Of a stretch of DNA of 64,000 bases, positions 25,114 to 33,027 are shown in pieces. The notes beneath the pieces are model-generated. The model made no database searches. It saw only the letters and a list, made by a program, of their open reading frames with translations, and was not told the DNA's origin. The translations under genes and the position numbers were made by a program. The stretch covers positions 310,001 through 374,000 of the forward strand of contig NZ_JAVKPH010000001.1 in assembly GCF_031432425.1 (NCBI RefSeq), in the 5' to 3' direction. The stretch is from Ruixingdingia sedimenti. Lineage in GTDB: Bacteria > Pseudomonadota > Alphaproteobacteria > Rhodobacterales > Rhodobacteraceae. Numbering within the stretch: the first letter of the stretch is position 1; the number at the start of each line of letters is the position of its first letter.

Positions 25114-25596
25114 ATGCTGATACGCCCCGCCCTTGCCGAAGACTGGCCCGCCATCCGGGCCATCGTCGAACCCACCATCCGCGCGGGCGAGACCTATGCG
25201 CTCGACCCCGGCATGGGCGCGGAGGATCTCAGGGCCTACTGGCTCGGGCCGGACAGGGAAACCTTCGTGGCGGAGGAGGACGGGGTCATCCTCGGCACCT
25301 ATTACGTGAAGGCGAATCAGGCGGGCGGGGGCCGGCATGTGTGCAATTGCGGCTACATGACCGGGGCGCAGGCGACCGGCCGGGGCGTGGCGCGGCGGAT
25401 GTGCGCGCATTCGCTCGACCACGCCCGCGCGCGCGGCTATCGCGCGATGCAGTTCAACTTCGTCGTCAGCACCAACGAACGGGCGGTGCGGCTGTGGCAG
25501 GCGATGGGTTTCGACATCGTGGGCCGCCTGCCGCTCGCCTTCCGCCATCCGCGGCAGGGCTATGTCGATGCGCTGGTGATGTTCCGGGCGTTGTAG
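25114..25596 (+). CDS. GNAT family N-acetyltransferase
   Basis: 160 aa beginning MLIRPALAEDWPAIRAIVEP. The acetyl-CoA loop appears as GAQATGRGVARRMCAHSLDHA (the Q/RxxGxG/A type). The C-terminal NERAVRLWQAMGFDIVGRLPLAFRHP segment is typical of small-molecule GNATs of the phosphinothricin-acetyltransferase-like group. An ATG seven codons upstream (25093) is in frame; neither start has a clear ribosome binding site. The gene lies alone between two tRNA genes. The substrate cannot be read. Confidence 0.88.
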   Translation: MLIRPALAEDWPAIRAIVEPTIRAGETYALDPGMGAEDLRAYWLGPDRETFVAEEDGVILGTYYVKANQAGGGRHVCNCGYMTGAQATGRGVARRMCAHSLDHARARGYRAMQFNFVVSTNERAVRLWQAMGFDIVGRLPLAFRHPRQGYVDALVMFRAL

Positions 25597-25676
25597 GTTC
25601 GGCGGGCCGCCACGCCGGGAACCCCCGCAGTTAGGGCTTGAAGGCCGCCGCGCCCCGATGCTAAGAGGCGGCGCAT

Positions 25677-25750
25677 GCGGGTGTAGCTCAATGGTAGAGC
25701 CGCAGCTTCCCAAGCTGAAGACGAGGGTTCGATTCCCTTCACCCGCTCCA
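25677..25750 (+). tRNA. tRNA-Gly(CCC)
   Basis: The acceptor GCGGGTG pairs with CACCCGC, with discriminator T and encoded CCA. The D arm is GCTC...GAGC. The anticodon arm GCAGC-TTCCCAA-GCTGA has anticodon CCC, and the T arm is GAGGGTTCGATTCCCTT. 74 bases including CCA. Confidence 0.95.
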
Positions 25751-25784
25751 TCCCCGACATTCCCCGCACGGACGGCCCCGGATC

Positions 25785-26192
25785 GTGACGCGCATCAACT
25801 GCATCCCCCCGGCGGAACTGACGACGCCGCATCTGGTGGCCGAATACCGCGAACTGCCGCGGATCTTCGGGCTGGTGCGCGCCGCCATCGCGCGGGGCGA
25901 GGGGCCGGGGGATCCGCGCAACCCGGGGGATTACCGGCTCGGCCCGGGGCATGTGCGCTTCTTCTACCCGCGGCTCGGCTGGCTGGCGCGGCGGCAGGCG
26001 GCGCTGGTGGCAGAGATGCAGGCCCGCGGCCATGCGCCCGCCTTCACCGACCCCTGGGGCCTGATCGAGGGCATCCCGGCCGATTGGTGCGGGGACTGGA
26101 CGCCGACGCCCGCGGCGATGGCGCTGAACCGCGCCCGGATCGCCGAGCGGCTGGCCGCCGTCAAGGCCAGCCGGCCCGGCGCTGGCGATTGA
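25785..26192 (+). CDS. Pyrimidine dimer DNA glycosylase, T4 endonuclease V (DenV) type
   Basis: 135 aa. The N-terminus MTRINCIPPAELTTPHLVAE followed by YRELPRIFG matches T4 endonuclease V residue for residue at the key places. Thr2 supplies the alpha-amino nucleophile, Arg3 is present, and Glu23 is the catalytic acid. The block GPGHVRFFYPRLGWLARRQAALVAEMQARG also matches. The enzyme removes UV-induced cyclobutane dimers and nicks the strand. Total length fits the phage protein (138 aa). It follows tRNA-Gly by 34 bases. The phage affinity and tRNA-side position may reflect old transfer, although base composition looks local. Confidence 0.9.
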   Translation: MTRINCIPPAELTTPHLVAEYRELPRIFGLVRAAIARGEGPGDPRNPGDYRLGPGHVRFFYPRLGWLARRQAALVAEMQARGHAPAFTDPWGLIEGIPADWCGDWTPTPAAMALNRARIAERLAAVKASRPGAGD

Positions 26193-26603
26193 CATCCCGC
26201 GGGACGTGGAAATCCGGCCGCCTGTTGCTCTGCCCCGAGATCCCGCCTTTCCTGTAACGGTGCAAGACCCACATACACGGCGGCAGGCGCCCGGACAGGT
26301 CCAACATGACGAGGCTCCGATACGGCAACGCCGACCCCTACGGAGGCCAAGCGCCCCCCTTTCCGCCCGGCGGCCCGAAAACCACCGGCCGCGCCATGGC
26401 CGTTCCGGCGGCCGTCAGCGCCCCGGTGGGGCCTGTGGGGCACGGTCCGTGCCGTCCCTCGCGCCTCGCGCGGGCGTGACTTGCCTTGCGGGCGCCGCCG
26501 GCGTATCGCGGTCTCGCCCCGCCGCGGTCTCATTCCCGTGCGAGGCTTTCCGCAAGCGCCCGTGACGAGGCGCCCCGGTCAGGCATGGATGAAGGTACAG
26601 GCA
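26193..26603. other. Intergenic region with no clear gene
   Basis: 410 bases. One short frame (26306-26479, starting MTRLRYGNADPYGGQAPPFP) is open but has no ribosome binding site or recognisable content. I see no RNA gene or clear promoter. Confidence 0.5.
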
Positions 26604-26741
26604 ATGTCCGAACAGACCCCGCAACATGGCAGCACCCCGGCGCCAGCGCCGCAGCAACACCAGCAACAGGCAGGCGGCCCCGCCCCGCAACAGCAGGCCG
26701 GCGCGCCCGCGACGCGGTTCACCGACTGGGCCGCGATCTGA
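26604..26741 (+). CDS. Possible 45-aa Pro/Gln-rich ORF
   Basis: MSEQTPQHGSTPAPAPQQHQ continues QQAGGPAPQQQAGAPATRFT and ends DWAAI. It is low in complexity and very rich in Pro, Gln and Ala, with no known domain. AAGG lies 9 bases upstream of the ATG, and a possible terminator (GGGCC...GGCCC then TTTT, 26790-26814) follows. I cannot decide whether it is a real disordered peptide or a chance frame. Confidence 0.3.
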   Translation: MSEQTPQHGSTPAPAPQQHQQQAGGPAPQQQAGAPATRFTDWAAI

Positions 26742-26939
26742 TCCCGGGGGCCCTGCACGGCGGCCATCCCGGCCGGTGAGGCCCCCGCCGGGCCCGGCGG
26801 CGGACGGCCCTTTTCCGGGTCGCAGCGGGTGACGGCCGGCGCCCCGGTCCGGCGGCGGTGACGCGCCTCGGGGCCGGCCCCCCTTGATCCCGTGACGGCG
26901 CGCGCTAAGCTGCGGTCCCTGCCGCAACCGCCGCCGATC

Positions 26940-27380
26940 ATGCCCGCGCCCACGCCGATCTCTTCCATCCGCAACCTCGGCCCCGCGACCGAGGCCGCCT
27001 TCCGCCGCGCCGGGATCACCAGCGCGGAGGAACTGCGCGCGCTCGGGGCCGATGCGGCCTATGGGCGGCTGCTCGCCACGGGCACGCGGGCGCATTTCAT
27101 CGGCTATTACGTGCTGGTGATGGGCTTGCAGGGCCGGCCCTGGAACGATTGCCGGGGGGCGGAAAAGGCCGCGCTGCGGGCGCGATTCGATGCGCTGCGG
27201 GCGGCGGCTCCGGCGGGGGCGGGGGCGGCCCCGTCACAGCTGGAGGCGGCGCTGGACGCGCTCGGCGTCATTCCGGCCGGCAGGCGGGGATTCCAGGCCG
27301 GGGCGGCCCCCGCAAAAGCAGACGGGGGCCCGAAGGCCCCCGCACGGATCCGGTCATCGGACGCCGGGATCAGCCGGTGA
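26940..27380 (+). CDS. TfoX C-terminal domain protein
   Basis: 146 aa from ATG at 26940; a GTG 16 codons upstream is in frame. Residues 8-85 (ISSIRNLGPATEAAFRRAGITSAEELRALGADAAYGRLL, then GYYVLVMGLQGRPWND) fit the TfoX_C domain, a helix-hairpin-helix-like fold also found fused to competence regulator TfoX. Here the TfoX N-terminal domain is absent. A non-conserved tail rich in Ala, Gly and Pro extends across the ndk terminator and overlaps the convergent ndk stop by 11 bases. The function is unknown. Confidence 0.75.
   Translation: MPAPTPISSIRNLGPATEAAFRRAGITSAEELRALGADAAYGRLLATGTRAHFIGYYVLVMGLQGRPWNDCRGAEKAALRARFDALRAAAPAGAGAAPSQLEAALDALGVIPAGRRGFQAGAAPAKADGGPKAPARIRSSDAGISR
27323..27342 (-). 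terminator. ndk terminator with UUCG tetraloop, inside the TfoX-C gene
   Basis: On the minus strand CGGGGGCC-TTCG-GGCCCCCG forms a perfect 8-bp stem with an extra-stable UUCG loop, followed by TCTGCTTTTG. It sits 27 bases after the ndk stop, within the tail of the convergent gene. Confidence 0.75.
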
Positions 27381-27792
27381 TTTCCAGCCCAGAGAAGAAG
27401 AACGCGATCTCCTGCGCCGCGGTTTCCGGCGCATCCGACCCGTGGACCGAGTTCTCGCCCACCGACAGGGCGAATTCCTTGCGGATGGTGCCCTCGTCGG
27501 CATTGGCCGGGTTGGTCGCGCCCATCACCTCGCGGTTCTTCGCGATGGCGCCCTCGCCCTCCAGCACCTGCACCACGACGGGCTCCGACGCCATGAACTC
27601 GCACAGTTCGCCATAGAAGGGACGGTCCTTGTGGACCTCGTAGAACTTGCCGGCCTGGGCCAGCGACAGATGGATGCGCTTCTGCGCCACGATGCGCAGG
27701 CCCGCGTCCTCGAACTTGGCATTGATCTTGCCGGTGAGGTTGCGGCGGGTCGCGTCGGGCTTGATGATCGACAGGGTGCGTTCGATGGCCAT
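27370..27792 (-). CDS. ndk: Nucleoside diphosphate kinase
   Basis: 140 aa, start MAIERTLSIIKPDATRRNLTG. The phosphohistidine is H117 in GENSVHGSDAPETA, the family signature NxxHGSDS/A. It transfers the gamma phosphate from ATP to other nucleoside diphosphates to balance NTP and dNTP pools. The start follows AAGAGG. Sixteen upstream codons are open but not conserved. The gene converges on the TfoX-C gene and overlaps it by 11 bases. Confidence 0.97.
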   Translation of the reverse strand: MAIERTLSIIKPDATRRNLTGKINAKFEDAGLRIVAQKRIHLSLAQAGKFYEVHKDRPFYGELCEFMASEPVVVQVLEGEGAIAKNREVMGATNPANADEGTIRKEFALSVGENSVHGSDAPETAAQEIAFFFSGLEITG

Positions 27793-28107
27793 GGGTGCCT
27801 CTTGTCCTGGAAATGGGGCCGGCCCCTGCCCGCCCCGCATTGCGCGGCCCTGCTAGCATGGGCGGGCGGGGTTGAAAAGGCGGGAACGGCGGGGGCGTGG
27901 AGGGCGCGGCGCCGGGGGGCCAGCCCCCCGGACCCCCCGGGATATTTCTGGACAGAAAGTGAAGAGGGCCGGGAAAAGCAGGCCGGCTCACTTTCTGTCT
28001 CTTAAATATCCCCGCCGGAGGCTCCCGCCCCCGCCCCCGGGCCGAACGCCGGGTGAAAACCGGGCCGGGCGATTGACGCCGCCCGCGCCTTCGGGCAAGG
28101 GGCGGGC
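27793..28107. repeat. Divergent gap carrying a near-perfect inverted repeat (locus b)
   Basis: The gap between ndk and the ABC-F gene holds GGATATTTCTGGACAGAAAG (from 27940) facing CACTTTCTGTCTCTTAAATA (from 27989) with a 25-base loop. It is preceded by GGGGGGCCAGCCCCCCGGAC and followed by CCCCGCCGGAGG. Any ndk or ABC-F promoter must be close to the genes. No gene is seen. Confidence 0.75.
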
Positions 28108-29958
28108 ATGCTGCGCATCGAGAACATCACCTATTCCGTCGAGGGCCGGCCCCTGTTCGAGGGCGCCTCGGCCACCATTCCCACGGGCCACAAGATGGGC
28201 CTCGTCGGGCGCAACGGCGCGGGCAAGACCACGCTCTTCCGGCTGATCCGGGGCGAACTGGCGCTGGAAGGGGGCGAGATCGCCCTGCCCGCCCGCGCCC
28301 GGGTGGGCGGTGTGGCGCAGGAGGTGCCGTCGTCGGACATCAGCCTGCTGGACACGGTTCTGGCCGCCGATACCGAACGCGCCGCGCTGCTGGCCGAAGC
28401 CACGGGCGCGACCGATCCCGGGCGCATCGCCGAGATCCAGACCCGCCTTGCCGACATCGACGCCTGGTCGGCCGAGGGGCGGGCCACGGCGATCCTGCGC
28501 GGCCTCGGCTTCACCGCCGACGAGGTGGGCCGGCCCTGTTCCGATTTCTCGGGCGGCTGGCGGATGCGGGTGGCGCTGGCGGGGGTGCTGTTCGCGCAGC
28601 CCGACCTGTTGCTGCTGGACGAGCCGACGAACTATCTGGATCTGGAAGGCGCGCTGTGGCTGGAAAGCTATCTGGCGCGCTATCCGCACAGCGTGCTGAT
28701 CATCAGCCATGACCGCGGCCTTCTGAACCGCGCCGTCACCGGCATCCTGCATCTGGAAAACCGCAAGCTGACCACCTGGTCGGGCCCCTACGACCAGTTC
28801 GCCCGCGCCCGCGCCGCGAGCCTTGCGGTGCAGGCCGCCGAGGCGAAGAAGCAGGAGGCCCGGCGCGCGCATCTGCAAAGCTTCGTCGACCGGTTCAAGG
28901 CCAAGGCCAGCAAGGCCGCGCAGGCGCAGAGCCGGGTGAAGATGCTGGAAAAGATGACCCCGATCACGGCCCCCGAAGAGGCCGCGAAGCAGGTCTTCAC
29001 CTTCCCCGCGCCCGAGGAACTGTCGCCCCCGATCGTGACGATGGAGGGCGTGTCGGTCGGCTATGACGGGCGCGCGGTGCTGCGGGGGCTCAGCCTGCGC
29101 ATCGACCAGGACGACCGCATCGCGCTTCTGGGCCGCAACGGCGAGGGCAAATCGACACTGTCGAAGCTGCTGGCCGGGCGGCTCGCGCCGATGGGCGGGC
29201 AGGTCACGCGGTCGTCCAAGCTGCGGGTGGGCTATTTCGCGCAGCACCAGGTGGACGAACTGCATGTGGACGAGACGCCCCTGCAGCATATCCAGCGGCT
29301 GCGCCCGGACGAGCACCAGTCGAAGCTGCGCGCGCGGCTGGCGGGGTTCGGGCTGCTGGCGGATCAGGCGGATACCGTGGTGGGGCGGCTTTCGGGCGGG
29401 CAGAAGGCGCGGCTGTCGCTGTTGCTGGCCACGCTCGATGCGCCGCATCTGCTGATCCTCGACGAGCCGACGAACCATCTGGACATCGAAAGCCGCGAGG
29501 CGCTGGTCGAGGCGTTGACCGCCTATGGCGGCGCGGTGGTGCTGGTCAGCCACGACATGCATCTTCTGGGGCTGGTGGCGGACCGGCTGTGGCTGGTCGC
29601 GGGCGGGCGCGTGACGCCCTATGCCGAGGATCTGGAGGCCTACCGGCGCATGCTGCTGGCCCCCGAGGCGCCGAAGGAAGTGAAGCCGAAAGAGCCGAAG
29701 CCAGACCGCAAGGCCGGGCGCGAGGCGATCCTCGCGCTGAAGGCGGAAGTGCGCCGGTGCGAGGAGCGGATCGGCAAGCTGAACGAGATGCGCGACCGGC
29801 TGGCGATGAAACTCGCCGACCCCGAACTTTATGCCCGCGAAGCCGGAAACCAGGCGGAAACCTGGCAGAAGAAATATGCCGAGGTGATGGAGGGGCTCGA
29901 CCGCGCCGAGGCGCTGTGGCTGGCGGCGCAGGAGCGGCTGGAAGAGGCCCGCGGCTGA
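28108..29958 (+). CDS. ABC-F family ATP-binding protein (Uup/YheS-like translation factor)
   Basis: 616 aa with two ATPase domains and no membrane segments. The first has Walker A GRNGAGKTT, signature FSGGWRMRVALAGVL and Walker B LLLDEPTNYLDLEG. The second has GRNGEGKST, LSGGQKARLSLLL and LILDEPTNHLDIES. The linker between them (about residues 235-290) is charged and helical. The C-terminal 80 residues are a coiled coil (EVRRCEERIGKLNEMRDRLA...). ABC-F proteins act on the ribosome E site rather than in transport. The coiled-coil C-terminus points to YheS or Uup rather than EttA. The start follows AAGGGG. Confidence 0.93.
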   Translation: MLRIENITYSVEGRPLFEGASATIPTGHKMGLVGRNGAGKTTLFRLIRGELALEGGEIALPARARVGGVAQEVPSSDISLLDTVLAADTERAALLAEATGATDPGRIAEIQTRLADIDAWSAEGRATAILRGLGFTADEVGRPCSDFSGGWRMRVALAGVLFAQPDLLLLDEPTNYLDLEGALWLESYLARYPHSVLIISHDRGLLNRAVTGILHLENRKLTTWSGPYDQFARARAASLAVQAAEAKKQEARRAHLQSFVDRFKAKASKAAQAQSRVKMLEKMTPITAPEEAAKQVFTFPAPEELSPPIVTMEGVSVGYDGRAVLRGLSLRIDQDDRIALLGRNGEGKSTLSKLLAGRLAPMGGQVTRSSKLRVGYFAQHQVDELHVDETPLQHIQRLRPDEHQSKLRARLAGFGLLADQADTVVGRLSGGQKARLSLLLATLDAPHLLILDEPTNHLDIESREALVEALTAYGGAVVLVSHDMHLLGLVADRLWLVAGGRVTPYAEDLEAYRRMLLAPEAPKEVKPKEPKPDRKAGREAILALKAEVRRCEERIGKLNEMRDRLAMKLADPELYAREAGNQAETWQKKYAEVMEGLDRAEALWLAAQERLEEARG

Positions 29959-30364
29959 CCGTCGGCACCGGGGCGAACCCCGGCCAGCGGTCGTCGGGGC
30001 GGGAAAGTGCCGGGCGCAATGACAGGCGCCTGCGCCGGGCTTTCCCCGGGCAGGCGCCCTTGCCGGCCGTGGCGGACCGGCGGATGCGGACCGGATCCAA
30101 TCCGGTCGGCTGGTCATCAGGCCTCGACCTGATCCCTTCATCCTACACCAAAAGGGCCTTCCGCGCAACGCCGCGGGGTGTGGCAAGCTGACCCCCTTGC
30201 CCGGCGGTGGCGCGGGTGGAGAAGGCGGGGATATTTGGGGACAGAACGTGGAGAGGCCGGCATTCTTTGCCGGGAGGTTCGTCCCCGCCGGGCCCGGGCA
30301 TGCCAGCAAGATTTTGCGGCGGACCTCGCGGGGCGGGGTGGTCCCCCGCCCTGCGGGCCGGGTT
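29959..30364. other. Convergent gap with strong hairpin and a single repeat copy (locus c)
   Basis: No gene is seen in 405 bases. A long GC stem GGCGCCTGC-g-CCGGG/CCCGG-GCAGGCGCC at 30025-30058 follows the ABC-F gene, without a T run. A single copy of the dispersed repeat (GGGGATATTTGGGGACAGAA, from about 30227, then CGTGGAGAGG) and a small CCGGC/GCCGG hairpin lie at 30226-30273. Confidence 0.6.
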
Positions 30365-30941
30365 CTAGCGTTCCACCGTGACCTTCGCCATCCGGTCGGG
30401 GCTGCGCGGCGGCTCGCCCCGGGTGATCGCGTCGACCACCTCCATCCCCGCGATCACGCGGCCCACCACCGTGTAGTCGCCGTTCAGATGCGGCGCCGGG
30501 GCGAACATGATGAAGAACTGGCTGTTGGCGCTGTCGGGGCTGCGCGAGCGCGCCATGCCCACGGTGCCGCGCGCGAAGGGCGTATCGGTGAATTCGGCCG
30601 GCAGATCCGGCAGGTCGGACCCGCCCCTGCCCGCCATGCCGCCCCCGCCGGACTTGCCGAACTGCACGTCGCCCGTCTGCGCCATGAAGCCGTCGAGCAC
30701 GCGGTGAAAGACCACGCCGTCATAGGCGCCCTGTTCGGCCAGCGTCACCAGCCGTTCGGCGGCCTTGGGCGCCAGATCGGGCAGCAGGTCGATCACCACC
30801 CTGCCCTGCGCCTTGCCCTCCACCTCGATCACCAGGTTCGGACCCGGCCCGTCCTCCGCCGCATGCACAGCGGTCTGCGACAAAAGCCACCCGCCGAGCA
30901 CCGCGGGGCCGAGCGCGAAGAGCCCGGCGAAAAGCCAGCGG

Positions 30942-30949
<8 letters not shown>
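30365..30949 (-). CDS. Periplasmic cyclophilin-type peptidyl-prolyl isomerase
   Basis: 194 aa. An N-terminal hydrophobic stretch (WLFAGLFALGPAVLGGWLLS) followed by AVHAAEDG is an uncleaved anchor or a signal peptide, so the enzyme should sit in the periplasm. The cyclophilin core has VVFHRVLDGFMAQTGD, SDLPDLPAEF, SANSQFFIMFAPAPHLNGDYTVVGRVIAGMEVVD. It assists folding of exported proteins. The start overlaps the end of the upstream cyclophilin gene by 8 bases, suggesting a tandem duplication that split into cytoplasmic and envelope forms. Confidence 0.93.
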
Positions 30950-31448
<499 letters not shown>

Positions 31449-31626
31449 CGGCGCCTCCTGTCATGTCGGGCGCGACCCTAGGCGAGGACGGGGCCGAGGA
31501 AAAGGGCAAACCCGCGTGATCACCCCGCATCACGGCCCGGCGCAAGGCCGCGCGCGCACCATCCCCCGTTGACGCCGCGCCCCGCTTGGGGGCAAAAGCG
31601 CCGGGCCGCGGCTGATGGAGACGGTG

Positions 31627-32823
31627 ATGGGCTGGAAGACGCTCGACGACATGGACCTCAAGGGCAAGACCGTGCTGGTGCGGGTCGACATCAACGTGCC
31701 GGTGGAAAACGGCCGCGTCACCGATGCGACCCGGGTCGAGAAGATCGCCCCCACCGTCGTCGACATCATCGGCAAGGGCGGCCGCCCGGTGCTGCTGGCG
31801 CATTTCGACCGGCCCAAGGGCAAGCTGGTGCCCGAGATGAGCCTGAAGCAGGTGTTGCCCGCGCTCAAGGCCGCGCTGCCGGGGCGCCGCGTCCTGTGGG
31901 CCGAGGACTGCATCGGCAGGCCGGCCAAGGTGGCGGTGGGCGCGATGCAGCATGGCGATATCCTGCTGCTGGAAAACACCCGCTTCCATCCCGGCGAGGA
32001 AAAGAACGACCCCGCGATGGCGGCCGCGCTGGCCGCGTTGGGCGATGTCTATGTGAACGACGCCTTTTCGGTCGCCCATCGCGCCCATGCCTCGACCGAG
32101 GCGATCGCGCGGCTGCTGCCGTCCTGCGCGGGGCGGCTGATGGCGGCGGAGCTGAAGGCGCTGGAGGCCGCGCTGTCCAAACCGCAGCGGCCGCTGGCCG
32201 CGGTGGTGGGGGGGGCGAAGGTGTCGACCAAGCTCGACCTGCTGGCGAATCTGGTGGCCAAGGTCGACCATCTGGTGATCGGCGGCGGCATGGCGAACAC
32301 CTTCCTCGCCGCGCAGGGGGTGGAGATCGGGCGCAGCCTGGCCGAACGCAACATGGCCGATACCGCGGCGCAGATCCTTGCGCGGGCGAAGGCGGGGACC
32401 TGCACCATCCACCTGCCGGTCGACGTGGTGGTGGCGCAGGAGTTCAAGGCGCAGGCGCCCCATCAGGTGCTGCCCGTCACCGCCTGCCCGGGCGACGGCA
32501 TGATCCTCGACGCGGGGCCCCAGAGCGTGGCGCGCATCGGCAAGGTGTTCGAGGCCTGCCGCACCCTGATCTGGAACGGCCCCCTGGGCGCGTTCGAGTT
32601 GGACCCCTTCGACGCCGCCACCAATGCCGCGGCGCAGAAGGCCGCGGACCTGACCCGGGCGGGGCGGCTGGTATCGGTCGCGGGCGGGGGCGATACGGTC
32701 GCGGCGCTGAACCAGGCCGGGGTGTCGGACGATTTCAGCTATATCTCCACCGCCGGGGGGGCCTTCCTCGAATGGATGGAGGGCAAGACCCTGCCGGGCG
32801 TCGCGGTGCTGCTGGGGAAGTGA
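31627..32823 (+). CDS. pgk: Phosphoglycerate kinase
   Basis: 398 aa. The N-domain motif VLVRVDINVPVENGRVTDATR and the nucleotide-site GGGDTVAAL with the following Phe-rich segment (VAGGGDTVAALNQAGVSDDFSYISTAGGAFLEWMEG) are typical. It interconverts 1,3-bisphosphoglycerate and 3-phosphoglycerate with ADP/ATP. I start at the second ATG (MGWKTLDDMDLKGKT), because GGAG lies six bases before it and this matches relatives. The first ATG (31615) adds METV. The substrate loop reads AHFDRPKG, where most family members have SH(L/F)GRPKG. Confidence 0.95.
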   Translation: MGWKTLDDMDLKGKTVLVRVDINVPVENGRVTDATRVEKIAPTVVDIIGKGGRPVLLAHFDRPKGKLVPEMSLKQVLPALKAALPGRRVLWAEDCIGRPAKVAVGAMQHGDILLLENTRFHPGEEKNDPAMAAALAALGDVYVNDAFSVAHRAHASTEAIARLLPSCAGRLMAAELKALEAALSKPQRPLAAVVGGAKVSTKLDLLANLVAKVDHLVIGGGMANTFLAAQGVEIGRSLAERNMADTAAQILARAKAGTCTIHLPVDVVVAQEFKAQAPHQVLPVTACPGDGMILDAGPQSVARIGKVFEACRTLIWNGPLGAFELDPFDAATNAAAQKAADLTRAGRLVSVAGGGDTVAALNQAGVSDDFSYISTAGGAFLEWMEGKTLPGVAVLLGK

Positions 32824-32877
32824 GCGGGGCGGCGGCGCCCTGACCGGCGGCTGGTCCGGTGGAGGGGGCGGCGGCCT

Positions 32878-32911
32878 CCGGCGGGGATATCTGGGCCAGC
32901 CTGAAGACACG
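32878..32911 (+). repeat. Single copy of the GGATATTT-type intergenic repeat (locus d)
   Basis: GCGGGGATATCTGGGCCAGC then CTGAAGACACGGG lies in the convergent gap between pgk and the NAD(P)HX repair gene. It has the CCAGCCTGAAGA tail shared with loci a and e rather than ACAGAAAGTGA. Confidence 0.6.
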
Positions 32912-33027
32912 GGCGCATCTTTCCGGGGAACGGCGCGCGGCTTCACCTTCCCGGAAACACGCCCGCCGGAGGCCCGCGGCCATCCCGGGGGCGCAATGCG
33001 GCGGACGAGGAGCGGCGCAGATCGGCG

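Noticed and set aside
24792..25750. Possible tRNA-bounded island between tRNA-Ser and tRNA-Gly
   Set aside because: Only a GNAT gene lies between them. I see no integrase, no repeated tRNA end and no shift in base composition.
26306..26479. 57-aa ORF starting MTRLRYGNADPYGG
   Set aside because: It has no ribosome binding site and no recognisable domain, and its Pro/Gly/Arg-rich composition is expected by chance in GC-rich DNA.
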